Source of the DNA: Paramoeba atlantica
Taxonomy: Eukaryota; Discosea
Length of the DNA stretch: 64,000 nt
Assembly (NCBI GenBank): GCA_977017575.1
Contig: CDRNVI010000043.1
Location: 186,001-250,000 of the forward strand
Direction: 5' to 3'
Shown here: piece after piece, positions 19,801 to 26,919 of the stretch
Numbering within the stretch: the stretch's first letter is position 1
Layout: every line of letters begins with the position of its first letter
Notes under the pieces: model-generated
Seen by the model: the letters and a program-made list of their open reading frames with translations, nothing else
Databases searched by the model: none
Told to the model about the DNA's origin: nothing
Made by a program: the position numbers and the translations under genes

Positions 19801-22800
19801 TGCGTTGCATCGCCAAGCTTTTTTCGAGGCTGCAAATGAAGTTTGCTTAGTTCATCGTTTTCCGAAGAAACAGATAAAGCAGTAGTTGAACCTTCTAATA
19901 CAGTTCTAGACGCTACCTTCTTTATATGTTTCTGTGATGCACTGTACTTCGAACATAACGAAACTAGAAGCCCGGTAACCATTTTCCAAAGAGCCCGAAA
20001 TACGGAAACAGGATCCGAGCACACTTTCTGAGACAAGATACTGCGAAATGGTGCCGGTAAACCAATTGTATCCTTGTACTCATGTCTTGTCGCGGTACAT
20101 TTCGTGCTGTCCTGGTCATGTAGCATACAACTAATCAAGTGCTCGTGCAAAACCCCGAGTGCAACAGGAAACGTGTGACACAATAGCTGAAGAATGAATA
20201 CACAGTGCTCGGATAGTGGAGTGTACTTGCAAAACATAAGACCTAATAAATGGGATGTAACAATTTCAATAACGCAATCTGATTCCAATGAGTCAATGTT
20301 AGTACGCACAACTTCTCGTAGATTGTGTAGTGCGCTGATTTTCAGTCGAGAAGTTTCAACAAGAAGCGGATCCAGTTTTTCGGCATCCGTGCACAATCTA
20401 ATAGCTGGATGATCGACAAGTTTTTGACTTAACAAAAGAGCATTATACCGCATGTCGGGGTGAGGGTGACGTAAAAATTTTTTAACAACATCGAAGCGGG
20501 CTTCCGACTTCCAATAAGTGCTAGACGTTGCTCGCACTATAACCTTTAACATTTCTGGAGAAAACAGAAAGCGATCCGAAGTATTCACTTGCTCGGAAGC
20601 ATCGTCCATGTGAATACGTTCCGTAACAAGTTGCAAAATATCTTCGAGAGCAGTAAGTGCAAGATCGGCCATTGTGTAGCTTTGCGATCCTGTTTCACCA
20701 GTAAGCACGGGACGCACCACTCGACACTCATCGCCGTTGAACGAACTTGTCACTACGTACCACAGATTCGCTATACAATTGTCAGTAAATACAATGTCCG
20801 CGTGATCAACATGCCATTTGTTTTCAAGTACATATTGAACCCATTCATTCATCAGACGTGTTGAATCTTCCAATTTTTCTATGTCACTGACAGATATCCA
20901 CCCAATAACTTTAAAATAATTAGAGATAAATGTCCTTTCATCAGGAACGTCAGTCTTCGATAGCGCATTAAGAACTCTACTGAAGGCACCTTGATTCACT
21001 TTGAGATTTACCAGCCAATTGTAGAGATCAAAATTTATAGCGATTTTAGTGCTATCGCCGTTTCGAACAATACATGAACTCTTCTTTCTTTTCATTGTGG
21101 TCGCTTTATCACATTTTAAAGACCATTCGCTGGGTTCCGCTTTATCTTCCCCTATAATCAGAGTTTCGCGTGAGTCTATAATGCAGGGACACAATGCAGC
21201 TAACAAATCTACAATACAGGGAATCATGTCTCTCGAACTAGAAACAATGTCGTGTGTTTCCATCTCTAAAGCGTAAATGTTCCTCTTGATTGCATCAGTC
21301 AGCGACTCCAGTAGCACAGGTAATATGCCGTAATCAAAAGATTCACCTGTCGTATTCATCCAAAATCTTGTGGCTGATGTGACTGATCTAATTCCATTCG
21401 CAGTAACAAATACATCGCTAAGAGTTTCTTGCAGCAATTTTTGAAAAATATCTGATGCATCATAGCAGGGATCTACCTTGGGGTACAATTTCACTATTTC
21501 CATGCAATAATAAGCGCAAAGATGCTGAGACTCAATGCATTTGTGCAAGACTTTGCCATCTGTTTGGCTCCCACTTTGTATGCTATCTCTGATCTCAAGC
21601 GCTAAGCGTAAGAGCCGATTAAAAAACATCGATTCCTTCATATTCATTGCTCGAGGTGCACTATCCAATACTTTTGTGATAAATACGAAGCAGATGTACG
21701 CGCTTGGATGAATACTGGTCTTTTCAAAATTCTGCTCTTTGTTTCGCTTTTGTGCAAAATCGATTTCCTGGCAAATGCAGTTGAATAGAAGATCCACATC
21801 GGATGAGGCCAATTTCTGCGAATAGCAAAGCTTTTTTAACGCGACTGCTGCAGCAGTAGGAATATAACTTAGAGAAAAAGAATGATCTACGCCGATGGGA
21901 GTTGAACTGCGCATTGAGACTCTTAGTGCTGCGCTAAACATGGACGCTGCATTTCGATGTAGATTCCCAACTAAAGTCCCTCTTGATACATTGTACAAAA
22001 GTGAAGACAAAAAGGAAGTTGCAAGTTTTGTACAACGCTCACGCTTCTTATCCAAGCTCCTAATCACTGTCGTGATAATGTGAAATAGCGTGACAAGGTA
22101 AGGCTCTATTTCCTCCGAAGCCACAACTTTGAGGGGAAATTCACACGCATTTGCGACCAATTGCCTCAGGGGCGCACTATCCGATAATAACATTGGCAAC
22201 AAAGCAAGAATAAGCTGCTTCCATTTAAGTAGGCGTTGACTGTTTTCTGTTTCTGTTTCCGTTTCATTGTTATCCCACACAACACTTATTCGTCTCTGCC
22301 AAAGGCAGCGAACTACAGTGTTCAGAACTGTACTTGTAACGTTCATGAAGGCCTCGTTCTGGATGACATTAGGAAGTGGTGACAGTGAGACTTCCTGGAC
22401 TGCAAAACTCAGATCGTCTGAAGTTCGTCCAAGATTTGTAAATATTACCCCAAACAATAGATAGCCAACACTGCCAAGTAGGACGCGGGGCAAGTGTAGA
22501 ATCGCGTTGTCGCCTGCATCCAGCACAATTGCAATAAGAAGTTTGAGGAGCTGGGGATGATTCGGCGTAATTGAGCTACCATTATACAGAAATGAAGTTT
22601 CAGATTTCTTCTGGACAGTGAATGACTGAGCCATTTTTGAGAGCTCCGTGTCATTAATAATAGTTTTTTTAGCGGAGAACGTTGGAGTTTTCCCTCCAAA
22701 AAAGACTGTGCCACACTCTTCCCGCAGTGCACCATGCACGAGCTCGATACAAGTTTGTACATTTAACTTTATTGAGGCAACATTACCTATCATGGTCTGT

Positions 22801-23138
22801 AAACGCGATCGAAGCGTGTGCAGTACGCGTGCATTACTATTCTTTACTACTGTTTTCTCATTGGCGGTGTTGTATTCTGTCACTAACTTATGAATAGCAG
22901 CCGCGGTGTGAGTCTGAAATGGGGGTGAAGGCTCCGGAGGGAAATCAAACTCACTGCCGTAAAGTACCAGGGATGCAGGAAACATTTTCGAACGTTTAAT
23001 CTTGCTCGACTTGAAAAAAGAACTTTTCGGAGACTTTTGTTCCTTAGGGTTCCCATAACGAGTTACGTCACGGTCGGAAGTTGCGACTTCAGACACTGAG
23101 CGGGTTCGCTTTCTTGTTTTTACCATTTTATCCGTCAT
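13854..23138 (-). CDS. UTP20: Small-subunit processome protein UTP20
   Basis: UTP20 (DRIM in animals) is a giant helical-repeat scaffold of the U3 snoRNP/SSU processome in the nucleolus, needed for 18S rRNA processing. From ATG 23138 the frame runs 3,094 codons without an intron, somewhat longer than the roughly 2,500-2,800 usual in fungi and animals. HEAT-like helices fill the protein. Recognisable family landmarks include LVLKNLLVIAKHCPPRLYL followed by LLKKYPSHNLASNMVMRLIK, and YFPFVLSQSRAILSDGYQVH with VLGYTIIDIL near residue 2100. The N-terminus is basic (KTRKRTRSV) and the C-terminus ends in KKCRKRSLFFRRK, as expected for a nucleolar protein. The frame extends 10 codons upstream to a TTG; the ATG of MTDKMVK is preferred. 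Confidence 0.93.
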   Translation of the reverse strand: MTDKMVKTRKRTRSVSEVATSDRDVTRYGNPKEQKSPKSSFFKSSKIKRSKMFPASLVLYGSEFDFPPEPSPPFQTHTAAAIHKLVTEYNTANEKTVVKNSNARVLHTLRSRLQTMIGNVASIKLNVQTCIELVHGALREECGTVFFGGKTPTFSAKKTIINDTELSKMAQSFTVQKKSETSFLYNGSSITPNHPQLLKLLIAIVLDAGDNAILHLPRVLLGSVGYLLFGVIFTNLGRTSDDLSFAVQEVSLSPLPNVIQNEAFMNVTSTVLNTVVRCLWQRRISVVWDNNETETETENSQRLLKWKQLILALLPMLLSDSAPLRQLVANACEFPLKVVASEEIEPYLVTLFHIITTVIRSLDKKRERCTKLATSFLSSLLYNVSRGTLVGNLHRNAASMFSAALRVSMRSSTPIGVDHSFSLSYIPTAAAVALKKLCYSQKLASSDVDLLFNCICQEIDFAQKRNKEQNFEKTSIHPSAYICFVFITKVLDSAPRAMNMKESMFFNRLLRLALEIRDSIQSGSQTDGKVLHKCIESQHLCAYYCMEIVKLYPKVDPCYDASDIFQKLLQETLSDVFVTANGIRSVTSATRFWMNTTGESFDYGILPVLLESLTDAIKRNIYALEMETHDIVSSSRDMIPCIVDLLAALCPCIIDSRETLIIGEDKAEPSEWSLKCDKATTMKRKKSSCIVRNGDSTKIAINFDLYNWLVNLKVNQGAFSRVLNALSKTDVPDERTFISNYFKVIGWISVSDIEKLEDSTRLMNEWVQYVLENKWHVDHADIVFTDNCIANLWYVVTSSFNGDECRVVRPVLTGETGSQSYTMADLALTALEDILQLVTERIHMDDASEQVNTSDRFLFSPEMLKVIVRATSSTYWKSEARFDVVKKFLRHPHPDMRYNALLLSQKLVDHPAIRLCTDAEKLDPLLVETSRLKISALHNLREVVRTNIDSLESDCVIEIVTSHLLGLMFCKYTPLSEHCVFILQLLCHTFPVALGVLHEHLISCMLHDQDSTKCTATRHEYKDTIGLPAPFRSILSQKVCSDPVSVFRALWKMVTGLLVSLCSKYSASQKHIKKVASRTVLEGSTTALSVSSENDELSKLHLQPRKKLGDATHQFIVTLWHWLLKETKLDCEEAWRSSLLPPSYLQSSESEDHDSGERYLRSINWSVSSTFRNASDETLLVLLELWSKSSLIDLVGTTEGVVPKLEPDDVRTILQKIFLCFLKHPSSNIQISCIEGLKNLLIEPFSTMGPSLSELCLNLGFHRTKFRSHKIKRLQLEGIDCAADICFLMAVLIIASRTLLYNLDRNPNTLHLFRFVGKFDTATIKSVVVLPLLSHGIIEDTNVHAASRRASRTVFLLRSMVRNLRHLMSDCVLDMIHYLASCILQDAHKPRTTVLSNITPSEYTKTCQEGVFLLFEILDVFSPSVNSAIFPRSDVQRILKTTFNLKLSRPVFEELMKSWIKCGALNYLLLEFPEILDRALFLDSFPQECATDASLFDFRKSLLLKESKLCEARLKYLLDNLDIICTSRSAMGAKESNLNDASACCSYSNTFPTLVIQPRLPKLLLLFESILRHSEISKQLFSATLRTCTMCINEVFSLMAEEKTCAEPTLHDFAFLGRGSSLILTFLFSHCKEICGKKFKTADCSSLRSTIQLIRSLVRFSDPKEFPAMRSNLSSLLFSIRSDSMRVDITHALDVISDSKITIGINRIVRALLANSIDAQDRQVSRPNQLARNHAWEYLLLFYKNCYKFDKRLPHNTTEEDVEFGTERFSDIHLPSILPEGKENEALVHFILSFLFFAENTDSHTYASAVLESLITSYSLLENHLTRLQFNEGILTPVIMPKIQILLGHSQPWARKAALGLLGVVARSSFGVHRYEGLREMYSSQDSKNVYVLLQSPNVSENSKGLVLLHEKLEYGLSHSKIGIKDAALYFVPHLVKLLQLLGLGGKCFAMETSEGIDKKTYRRQQRRTLTSLVLKNLLVIAKHCPPRLYLRIFNRILQLLKKYPSHNLASNMVMRLIKIFPAEKSKFVETYLVTKIIPFLQCAIEGETLQAVQINALLHAYSLIPFTDYVNSEIRKLLGFLVTHLRTKSKETIRDRVREILTHVLQSFGFASYFPFVLSQSRAILSDGYQVHVLGYTIIDILIRCKDVIHSAKCARNVIREKREEITAILLDSYFGKVGEEKTIRKLRTLKESKKNRSLEGMTFLAEIGNPEMEFEIMLSTVRWLLSPDANHKSFLKNEKRTTADRVSVNKARQMALAIIGGLILNVESDFDILLKLALQVLETNYSALEHISRKFDKDRGFGSALQVNQSESKVQRATYSKHFENTFSLQLPAERRDVDFVSTPILDLSRQRKQKLRKTTMTNEGILTHQIRDVSNEAALLLSKQIWRKRNVQYGCVQTFSEKDNASHVSFHSESDSTAPKDIRTTQELDVLSNNFVSVFLPLLMNVLRHDASDETVKAVLLLLQEIFQHRSPFSEEHVERLFEGILGILDRGGSIRTNCFRVLSLLMKPVFCKPELTTVSVIVSTIHADVVHKRNVSSALSLLKVIMVRRWNVIEVVDIMPKILETMIQTADGGVRNRCLAIIAIFFTDYLPLDHIQSYMDILLSHAKCPTDDARFGVLRLMYVLMKRCPLQVLSEHAHVIMSVLAHSLASDGTSKCRKQAAAALSCILEDGESLTLVKSIILSWLQDCDQEVQYTGVSVSKLLFQNISHRASEQIANIEEYFKSSGLNSLCATCGQHIIQILEVQINLNYSGIIFPDNEQETLMKKKQSPNTNLLTCLMDALISYVRITSFLQESRPAFAKSWKGFQLACHVSCGILHSEGDVRMMTFSLLGAIIEVFSRLSLSPIVSLVGDNDGVSSDPFSLTNSKLEQILQCGAQNMVRLTSRSNEMPHALNVHYFDLEHGNDAVNRCINFFVMITELTRAIEVSERTQSLVLTYLRRAVSPLFPKKYAQMKSNSALNQEQISTQHLPRLLAYCIILHQIAPIVIHSKQSALNKAHCSTELCRAAGFLSRIARMKESLGSGIIRKAISAHETIRTLPLPTMRERTEHCGSEASVLGEQITQQHSALRKITLRRVPKKCRKRSLFFRRK

Positions 23139-23220
23139 TGAACAAATGAAAAATATAAGCTTGCACAAAATAATTTATTTCTGTTTCTAGACACATGTGA
23201 AATGTTAGTAAAGTATTTTC

Positions 23221-24418
23221 GGCTCGATGCCATCGAAAATGTACCCTAAAATTGATTTTTTTGAGTTTTTTATAGTTTTTGTTTCTTCACCCTAGATTCA
23301 TATTGGGGTGCTTTTGCAACGTTTTTTCATCCATTTTTACATGCTTTTTACCAAGTTTTTACCAAGTTTATCCTCAAAGCATAACGTCCGATGTTAAAAA
23401 AGCCTATTGTTTTCGGAATTTTTTTCACTCTTGCTTCATTCATAAGAATGTAGCAAGTGGACGTGGAAGTGGCGGAATGGACGTGGAGGTGGCGGAGTGG
23501 ACGTGGAGGTGGCGGAGTGGCAAGAATTCAAAGTTTGAAGCACATGGTGCTCAGGCGGCGAGTTCAAACCCGCTCATCGCAATATTCCTCACTCTAAGAG
23601 GCTGGGCTGATAACCGACTAGGCCCAGTACTCGGAGGACCGTCCCGGACCCTCCCCTCAGGGAACCAGCTCCCTTACCCGGCTCACACCTCTTGGGTAAG
23701 CCGTGTTGACGTACAATTCGTCGACGCAGCGTGTTGGCAACAGCACGTTGGTGCCGCCTTGGACAAGCAGAAACTGGTAGAGGACGTCGGTCTCGGAACT
23801 TCCAAATCTGTCTGTGAAGGGTCTGGCTTGCCAGTGACCATCCGGAGCAATCCGGAATGATTTGGATTTTTGGATTGGATCATAAGAATGAAGTACTGGT
23901 GTTCGCAGCGATTGCCTCGCCTTCCCTCAGGGCAAGTGCACGTAGTGCTTTCCCTCTATGTAGATTGCGTATTGTCAATCAGTTTCTCATTGCACAATGT
24001 ACTTCTATTCCCCTTCAAAAGCACGATAGCGACGTTTCAAACGGATATACGGGAAGGGATATGTCAGTACATGGTGCAAGGAGAAACGTAGGGGGAAAGA
24101 CCGAGTACGTGCACTTGCCCAGAGGGAGGACAGAAGCAATCGCTGCAAACACCAGTACTTCGTTCTTATGAACGAAGTAAGAGTGAACGAAACCGATGAA
24201 ATTCGGAAAAAAGAAACTTTTTTAACGTCGGAACTTAGGTATTGACGATAGACAAGGTAAGAAAAAGTATGTAAAAATGGGTGAAAAAAAATGAGAATGT
24301 AAAAATGGATGAAAAAACGTTGCAAAGGCACCCCAATATGAACCTGGGGTGAACAAATGAAAACTATAAAAAAATCAAAAAAATCGATTTTGGGGTACAT
24401 TTTCAATGGCATTAATCC
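23221..24418. mobile_element. Foldback DNA element with 8-bp target duplication
   Basis: The left end GGCTCGATGCCATCGAAAAT and the right end (inverse GGATTAATGCCATTGAAAAT) open very long inverted arms. They match over about 230 bp to the SINE at 23451 and resume beyond it (23880-23960 against 24090-24170), giving arms of roughly 350 bp. GTATTTTC directly flanks both ends (23213-23220 and 24419-24426), an 8-bp target duplication as made by hAT- or P-type elements. No transposase is present. It sits right upstream of the UTP20 start. Confidence 0.8.
23451..23879 (+). mobile_element. tRNA-derived SINE inserted in the foldback arm
   Basis: Flanked by the perfect 11-bp direct repeat TCATAAGAATG (23440-23450 and 23880-23890). 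The head holds an RNA polymerase III A box, TGGCGGAGTGG, present three times in 20-bp steps (last copy 23510-23520), and a B box GAGTTCAAACCC at 23560-23571. The spacing suits a Ser/Leu-type tRNA. A unique body of about 300 bp follows, ending in ATTTGGATTTTTGGATTGGA. The uninterrupted target is preserved in the opposite arm of the foldback element (24155-24180), proving the insertion. Confidence 0.85.
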
Positions 24419-24757
24419 GTATTTTCTTTAATGACAGAAACTTAGAAGACTAGGATCAAAGATTTTTTAGAAGAGAAGATAGAAATATTCCGAGAACACT
24501 TGCGACGACTCTATAGGCGGTTAATGTTTCGTAGCGGAAAATGGAATGACCAATACCCGTACATTCTTAAGGATTGTCGGTTTCACGATCAGTAAAAACT
24601 TTGATGAGCATTGAAGTTAGTAATGTAGTGTAAGAAGGTTTAGCATCCCAAGAAGTGTTGCGTCCAGTATTAATAGTAGTAACTACATTGTAGCTTTTTG
24701 CATTTCAACGCAGCGTGATCCATGTTCTACTCGCAACGCCCACCAAAGCTACCCCCA
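24419..24757. other. Gene-free stretch
   Basis: Between the foldback element and the EF-P stop nothing coding or repetitive is visible; it probably holds the 3' untranslated region of the EF-P gene. Confidence 0.4.
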
Positions 24758-25402
24758 TCAGGTCTGATTATGACTGACTTTTGTACCCGCTTGAACTGCA
24801 TCAGTAACTGTTACCTGTCCATCGCATTCCTCAAAAGTCGCAAATTTAAACATACCACGAGAAAAGACTTTCTCCGTTGTGTAAACATAGTTTACCGGTA
24901 TAGTAAGCTCAGGATAGAACTCTTTCTCATTTTCCTCATCATTAATTCTCAACAAATCACAAGGCATCCGAACTGCAAGAAAATTCTGATGCGTCTCAGA
25001 AAGCTCTGAAGCTGGAATATTTATCTCTTTACCGTGGTGTATAGAATCTGGAGGAAATACAAAGCAAGCGTTGTCATCATCGTCATAGCCACTAAAATAG
25101 ACTTTGAGTCGTTCGGAATTAGCTTCCGGAAGATCTTGAGTAGGATTAAGTGTGAGCTCTTTTCCTCTTCCAACGGATCCTTTACTCAGACACGAAAGTC
25201 GAACATGCATTGATGCTACATTTTTTCCCTTTTGCGATCTACTCGACTTAAGGATACGCCAATGTTTATTTTCATAACGGACAAGCATACCCGGCTTAAC
25301 CCTTTCGGCGGTAACAAAACGTCGTTGTTCATGTAACCACCCATGCGAGGAATGTTTTGCTGTGCAACGCAGACTAAAGCTTGTGCTGCAAAAACTTCGC
25401 AT
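24758..25402 (-). CDS. Elongation factor P-like protein, probably mitochondrial
   Basis: EF-P helps ribosomes through proline stretches. The ATG at 25402 gives 214 residues beginning MRSFCSTSFSLRCTAKHSSH, a basic, Ser-rich, acid-free leader like a mitochondrial presequence. The EF-P N-terminal KOW-like barrel follows (VKPGMLVRYENKHWRILKSS, RSQKGKNVASMHVRLSCLSKG) with the central loop lysine region in the expected place. Two OB folds come next (SERLKVYFSGYDDDDNACFV; then LTIPVNYVYTTEKV) and the end ATFEECDGQVTVTDAVQAGT corresponds to the conserved G..v.V...i..G. The frame stays open 62 codons further upstream, but that part runs through a poly-C element end and is unlikely to be coding. Confidence 0.85.
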   Translation of the reverse strand: MRSFCSTSFSLRCTAKHSSHGWLHEQRRFVTAERVKPGMLVRYENKHWRILKSSRSQKGKNVASMHVRLSCLSKGSVGRGKELTLNPTQDLPEANSERLKVYFSGYDDDDNACFVFPPDSIHHGKEINIPASELSETHQNFLAVRMPCDLLRINDEENEKEFYPELTIPVNYVYTTEKVFSRGMFKFATFEECDGQVTVTDAVQAGTKVSHNQT

Positions 25403-25509
25403 GATCTCCTTACACTGCATGAGAATATTAACTATCTCGCAAAAATAACATAGTATCTGATGATAAACTAAAAAATATGTTAAGTAAAAGTGTATCTGAA
25501 CCGTGTTCC

Positions 25510-25630
25510 GTATTATTTTGCCCCCCCCCCCGTCACAATAGCTAGCTAGGCACAATACGTGACTATAGGCACAATGACTAGCTATCATAAATAAGGTAAA
25601 AAAAAAATTGGCGCCGCTTCGCGACGCCTT
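25510..25630 (+). mobile_element. Poly-C element end, GGCACAATAACTAGCTAG family
   Basis: TATTATTTTG, eleven C, then TCACAATAGCTAGCTAGG, with the word GGCACAAT-ACTAGCTA repeated by 25585 and a GGCGCCGCTTCGCGACGCC hairpin at 25610-25629. A matching end in the same orientation lies at 26747. A right end is not clear, so this is a solo or decayed end. Confidence 0.5.
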
Positions 25631-26042
25631 TTTTGACTATCATGGACGAAAAGTCTTCTGAAATGTGAAAGCTAAGCGGTTAAACTGAACCATATTCCGT
25701 ACTTTCTCTGTTTCTCCAAAAAAAATCACCCTTCAACTTTGAGATTTTCTCTTGCATATGACTCCTTACGAATGGACGCAAGTACAATGCTCCTCCAAAT
25801 TTAGCAACACAATACATCGCTCCCATTTCACTTCAAGATTCCTGAGCATTTCTCTGCGAAAGCTTAGGTTCTGTACGCTGTTCGACCACTGCTCAACCAT
25901 AGAATTAGCAGATTCCTGTGTTGGTGTCAGTGCCTTGATTTGTGGCCTGCTAACGTTTGTGGTTCACACTCTCGCATTTGTGCTTCCTTGAGGCGAAAAG
26001 TTAAGCCGCGCTCCATGTCCACATCTTGGTACGATTTCCAAT

Positions 26043-26170
26043 TACCGTAGACCCCCCCAGTAATAGACCCCCCAGTAACAAGGATTTGGCCCTTTTTCGG
26101 CTGACCCCCAGTAACAAGGATTTGGCCATTTTGCCCCAAAATCGATTCTATTACTGGGGGGTCTACGGTA
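26043..26170. mobile_element. Intact poly-C MITE, TACCGTAGAC family
   Basis: A 128-bp element with TA at both ends and clean inverted termini TACCGTAGACCCCCCCAGTA / TTACTGGGGGGTCTACGGTA. The word CAGTAA-CAAGGATTTGGCC is tandemly repeated inside. It is the best-preserved copy of the family also seen at 3849-4105. On the minus strand it lies exactly in the TA of an ORF's TAA stop codon. Confidence 0.85.
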
Positions 26171-26431
26171 CATAATGTTGGGAATGGGCATATCGGCCTT
26201 ACGATATTCCACGGGCTCCATGAGGATAACAGACCACGTTCTACCCACTAACTCCAAGTGACGCGGAAGTGCATGAAGACTTTTACAACAAACTGCTTTT
26301 CGTGCTACTACGCAATGGTCTTTAAGCCACTTTGAGCACTTTGATTCACTCCACGAAGATATTCTTCTAATCGTCAGGGTGCACCTACAAGAGAACCCAC
26401 CATCTCCCGAGCAGGACATTAAATAGGTCAC
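26171..26431 (-). other. Possible small ORF ended by a MITE insertion
   Basis: Minus-strand frame MTYLMSCSGDGGFSCRC... to MPIPNIM, about 87 codons, Cys- and Trp-containing, no known family. Removing the MITE at 26043-26170 with one TA would place TAA directly after NIM. Codon use is unremarkable and the upstream signal is weak. It may be chance. The wider gap 25631-26919 shows no other coding region. Confidence 0.2.
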
Positions 26432-26715
26432 ACTCCTGTTAAAGTATGCGACAAGTAACTCAGAAAAAGCTAAATTAGCAAGACATTTACTTCAATATTT
26501 TATGTTTGCGTGAAACCAATACTCAACAAAGACAGATCTTTTGAGATAAATAATATTTCTACTGAAATGAGCAAAAGAGCGGAATTTGGTTCAGTTTCAC
26601 CAGCTAAGCTACTCCGATGATTCTTTTCTTTTAAATAGTGCTACGACTACCGGAATATCGTATGTGCCTTGGCTGCAGCAGTGACGAAAGTGTTTTGAGA
26701 TCCCTTGATTTTTTG

Positions 26716-26790
26716 GGGGGGCATAATAATAGCTGTCGTTCCCACATATTGTGCCCCCCCCCCCCGGCACAATAACTAGCTAGAGGAACA
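26716..26790 (+). mobile_element. Second poly-C end of the GGCACAATAACTAGCTAG family
   Basis: ATATTGTG, twelve C, then GGCACAATAACTAGCTAGAGG, in the same orientation as 25510. A seven-G run followed by CATAATAATAGCTGTCG lies just before it (26715-26739) and may be the remains of an opposing end. Confidence 0.5.
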
Positions 26791-26919
26791 TTAATCCGGA
26801 ACAGGGTTTATGCAGATTTAACTAAACTACGCACCTAGCACAGAGTTGCACATGCAGTCAAACCCACTAAATGTACTTGCACTACACTTGTAGCAAAAGG
26901 ATGGATGAAAAAAACTTCC

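Noticed and set aside
23496-23582. tRNA gene
   Set aside because: A and B boxes are present, but the A box is triplicated, no clean acceptor stem forms, and the unit continues into a 300-bp body with target duplications: a SINE.
25403-25588. 62-codon N-terminal extension of the EF-P frame
   Set aside because: It runs through a poly-C element end and would precede a good mitochondrial presequence; the ATG at 25402 is better.
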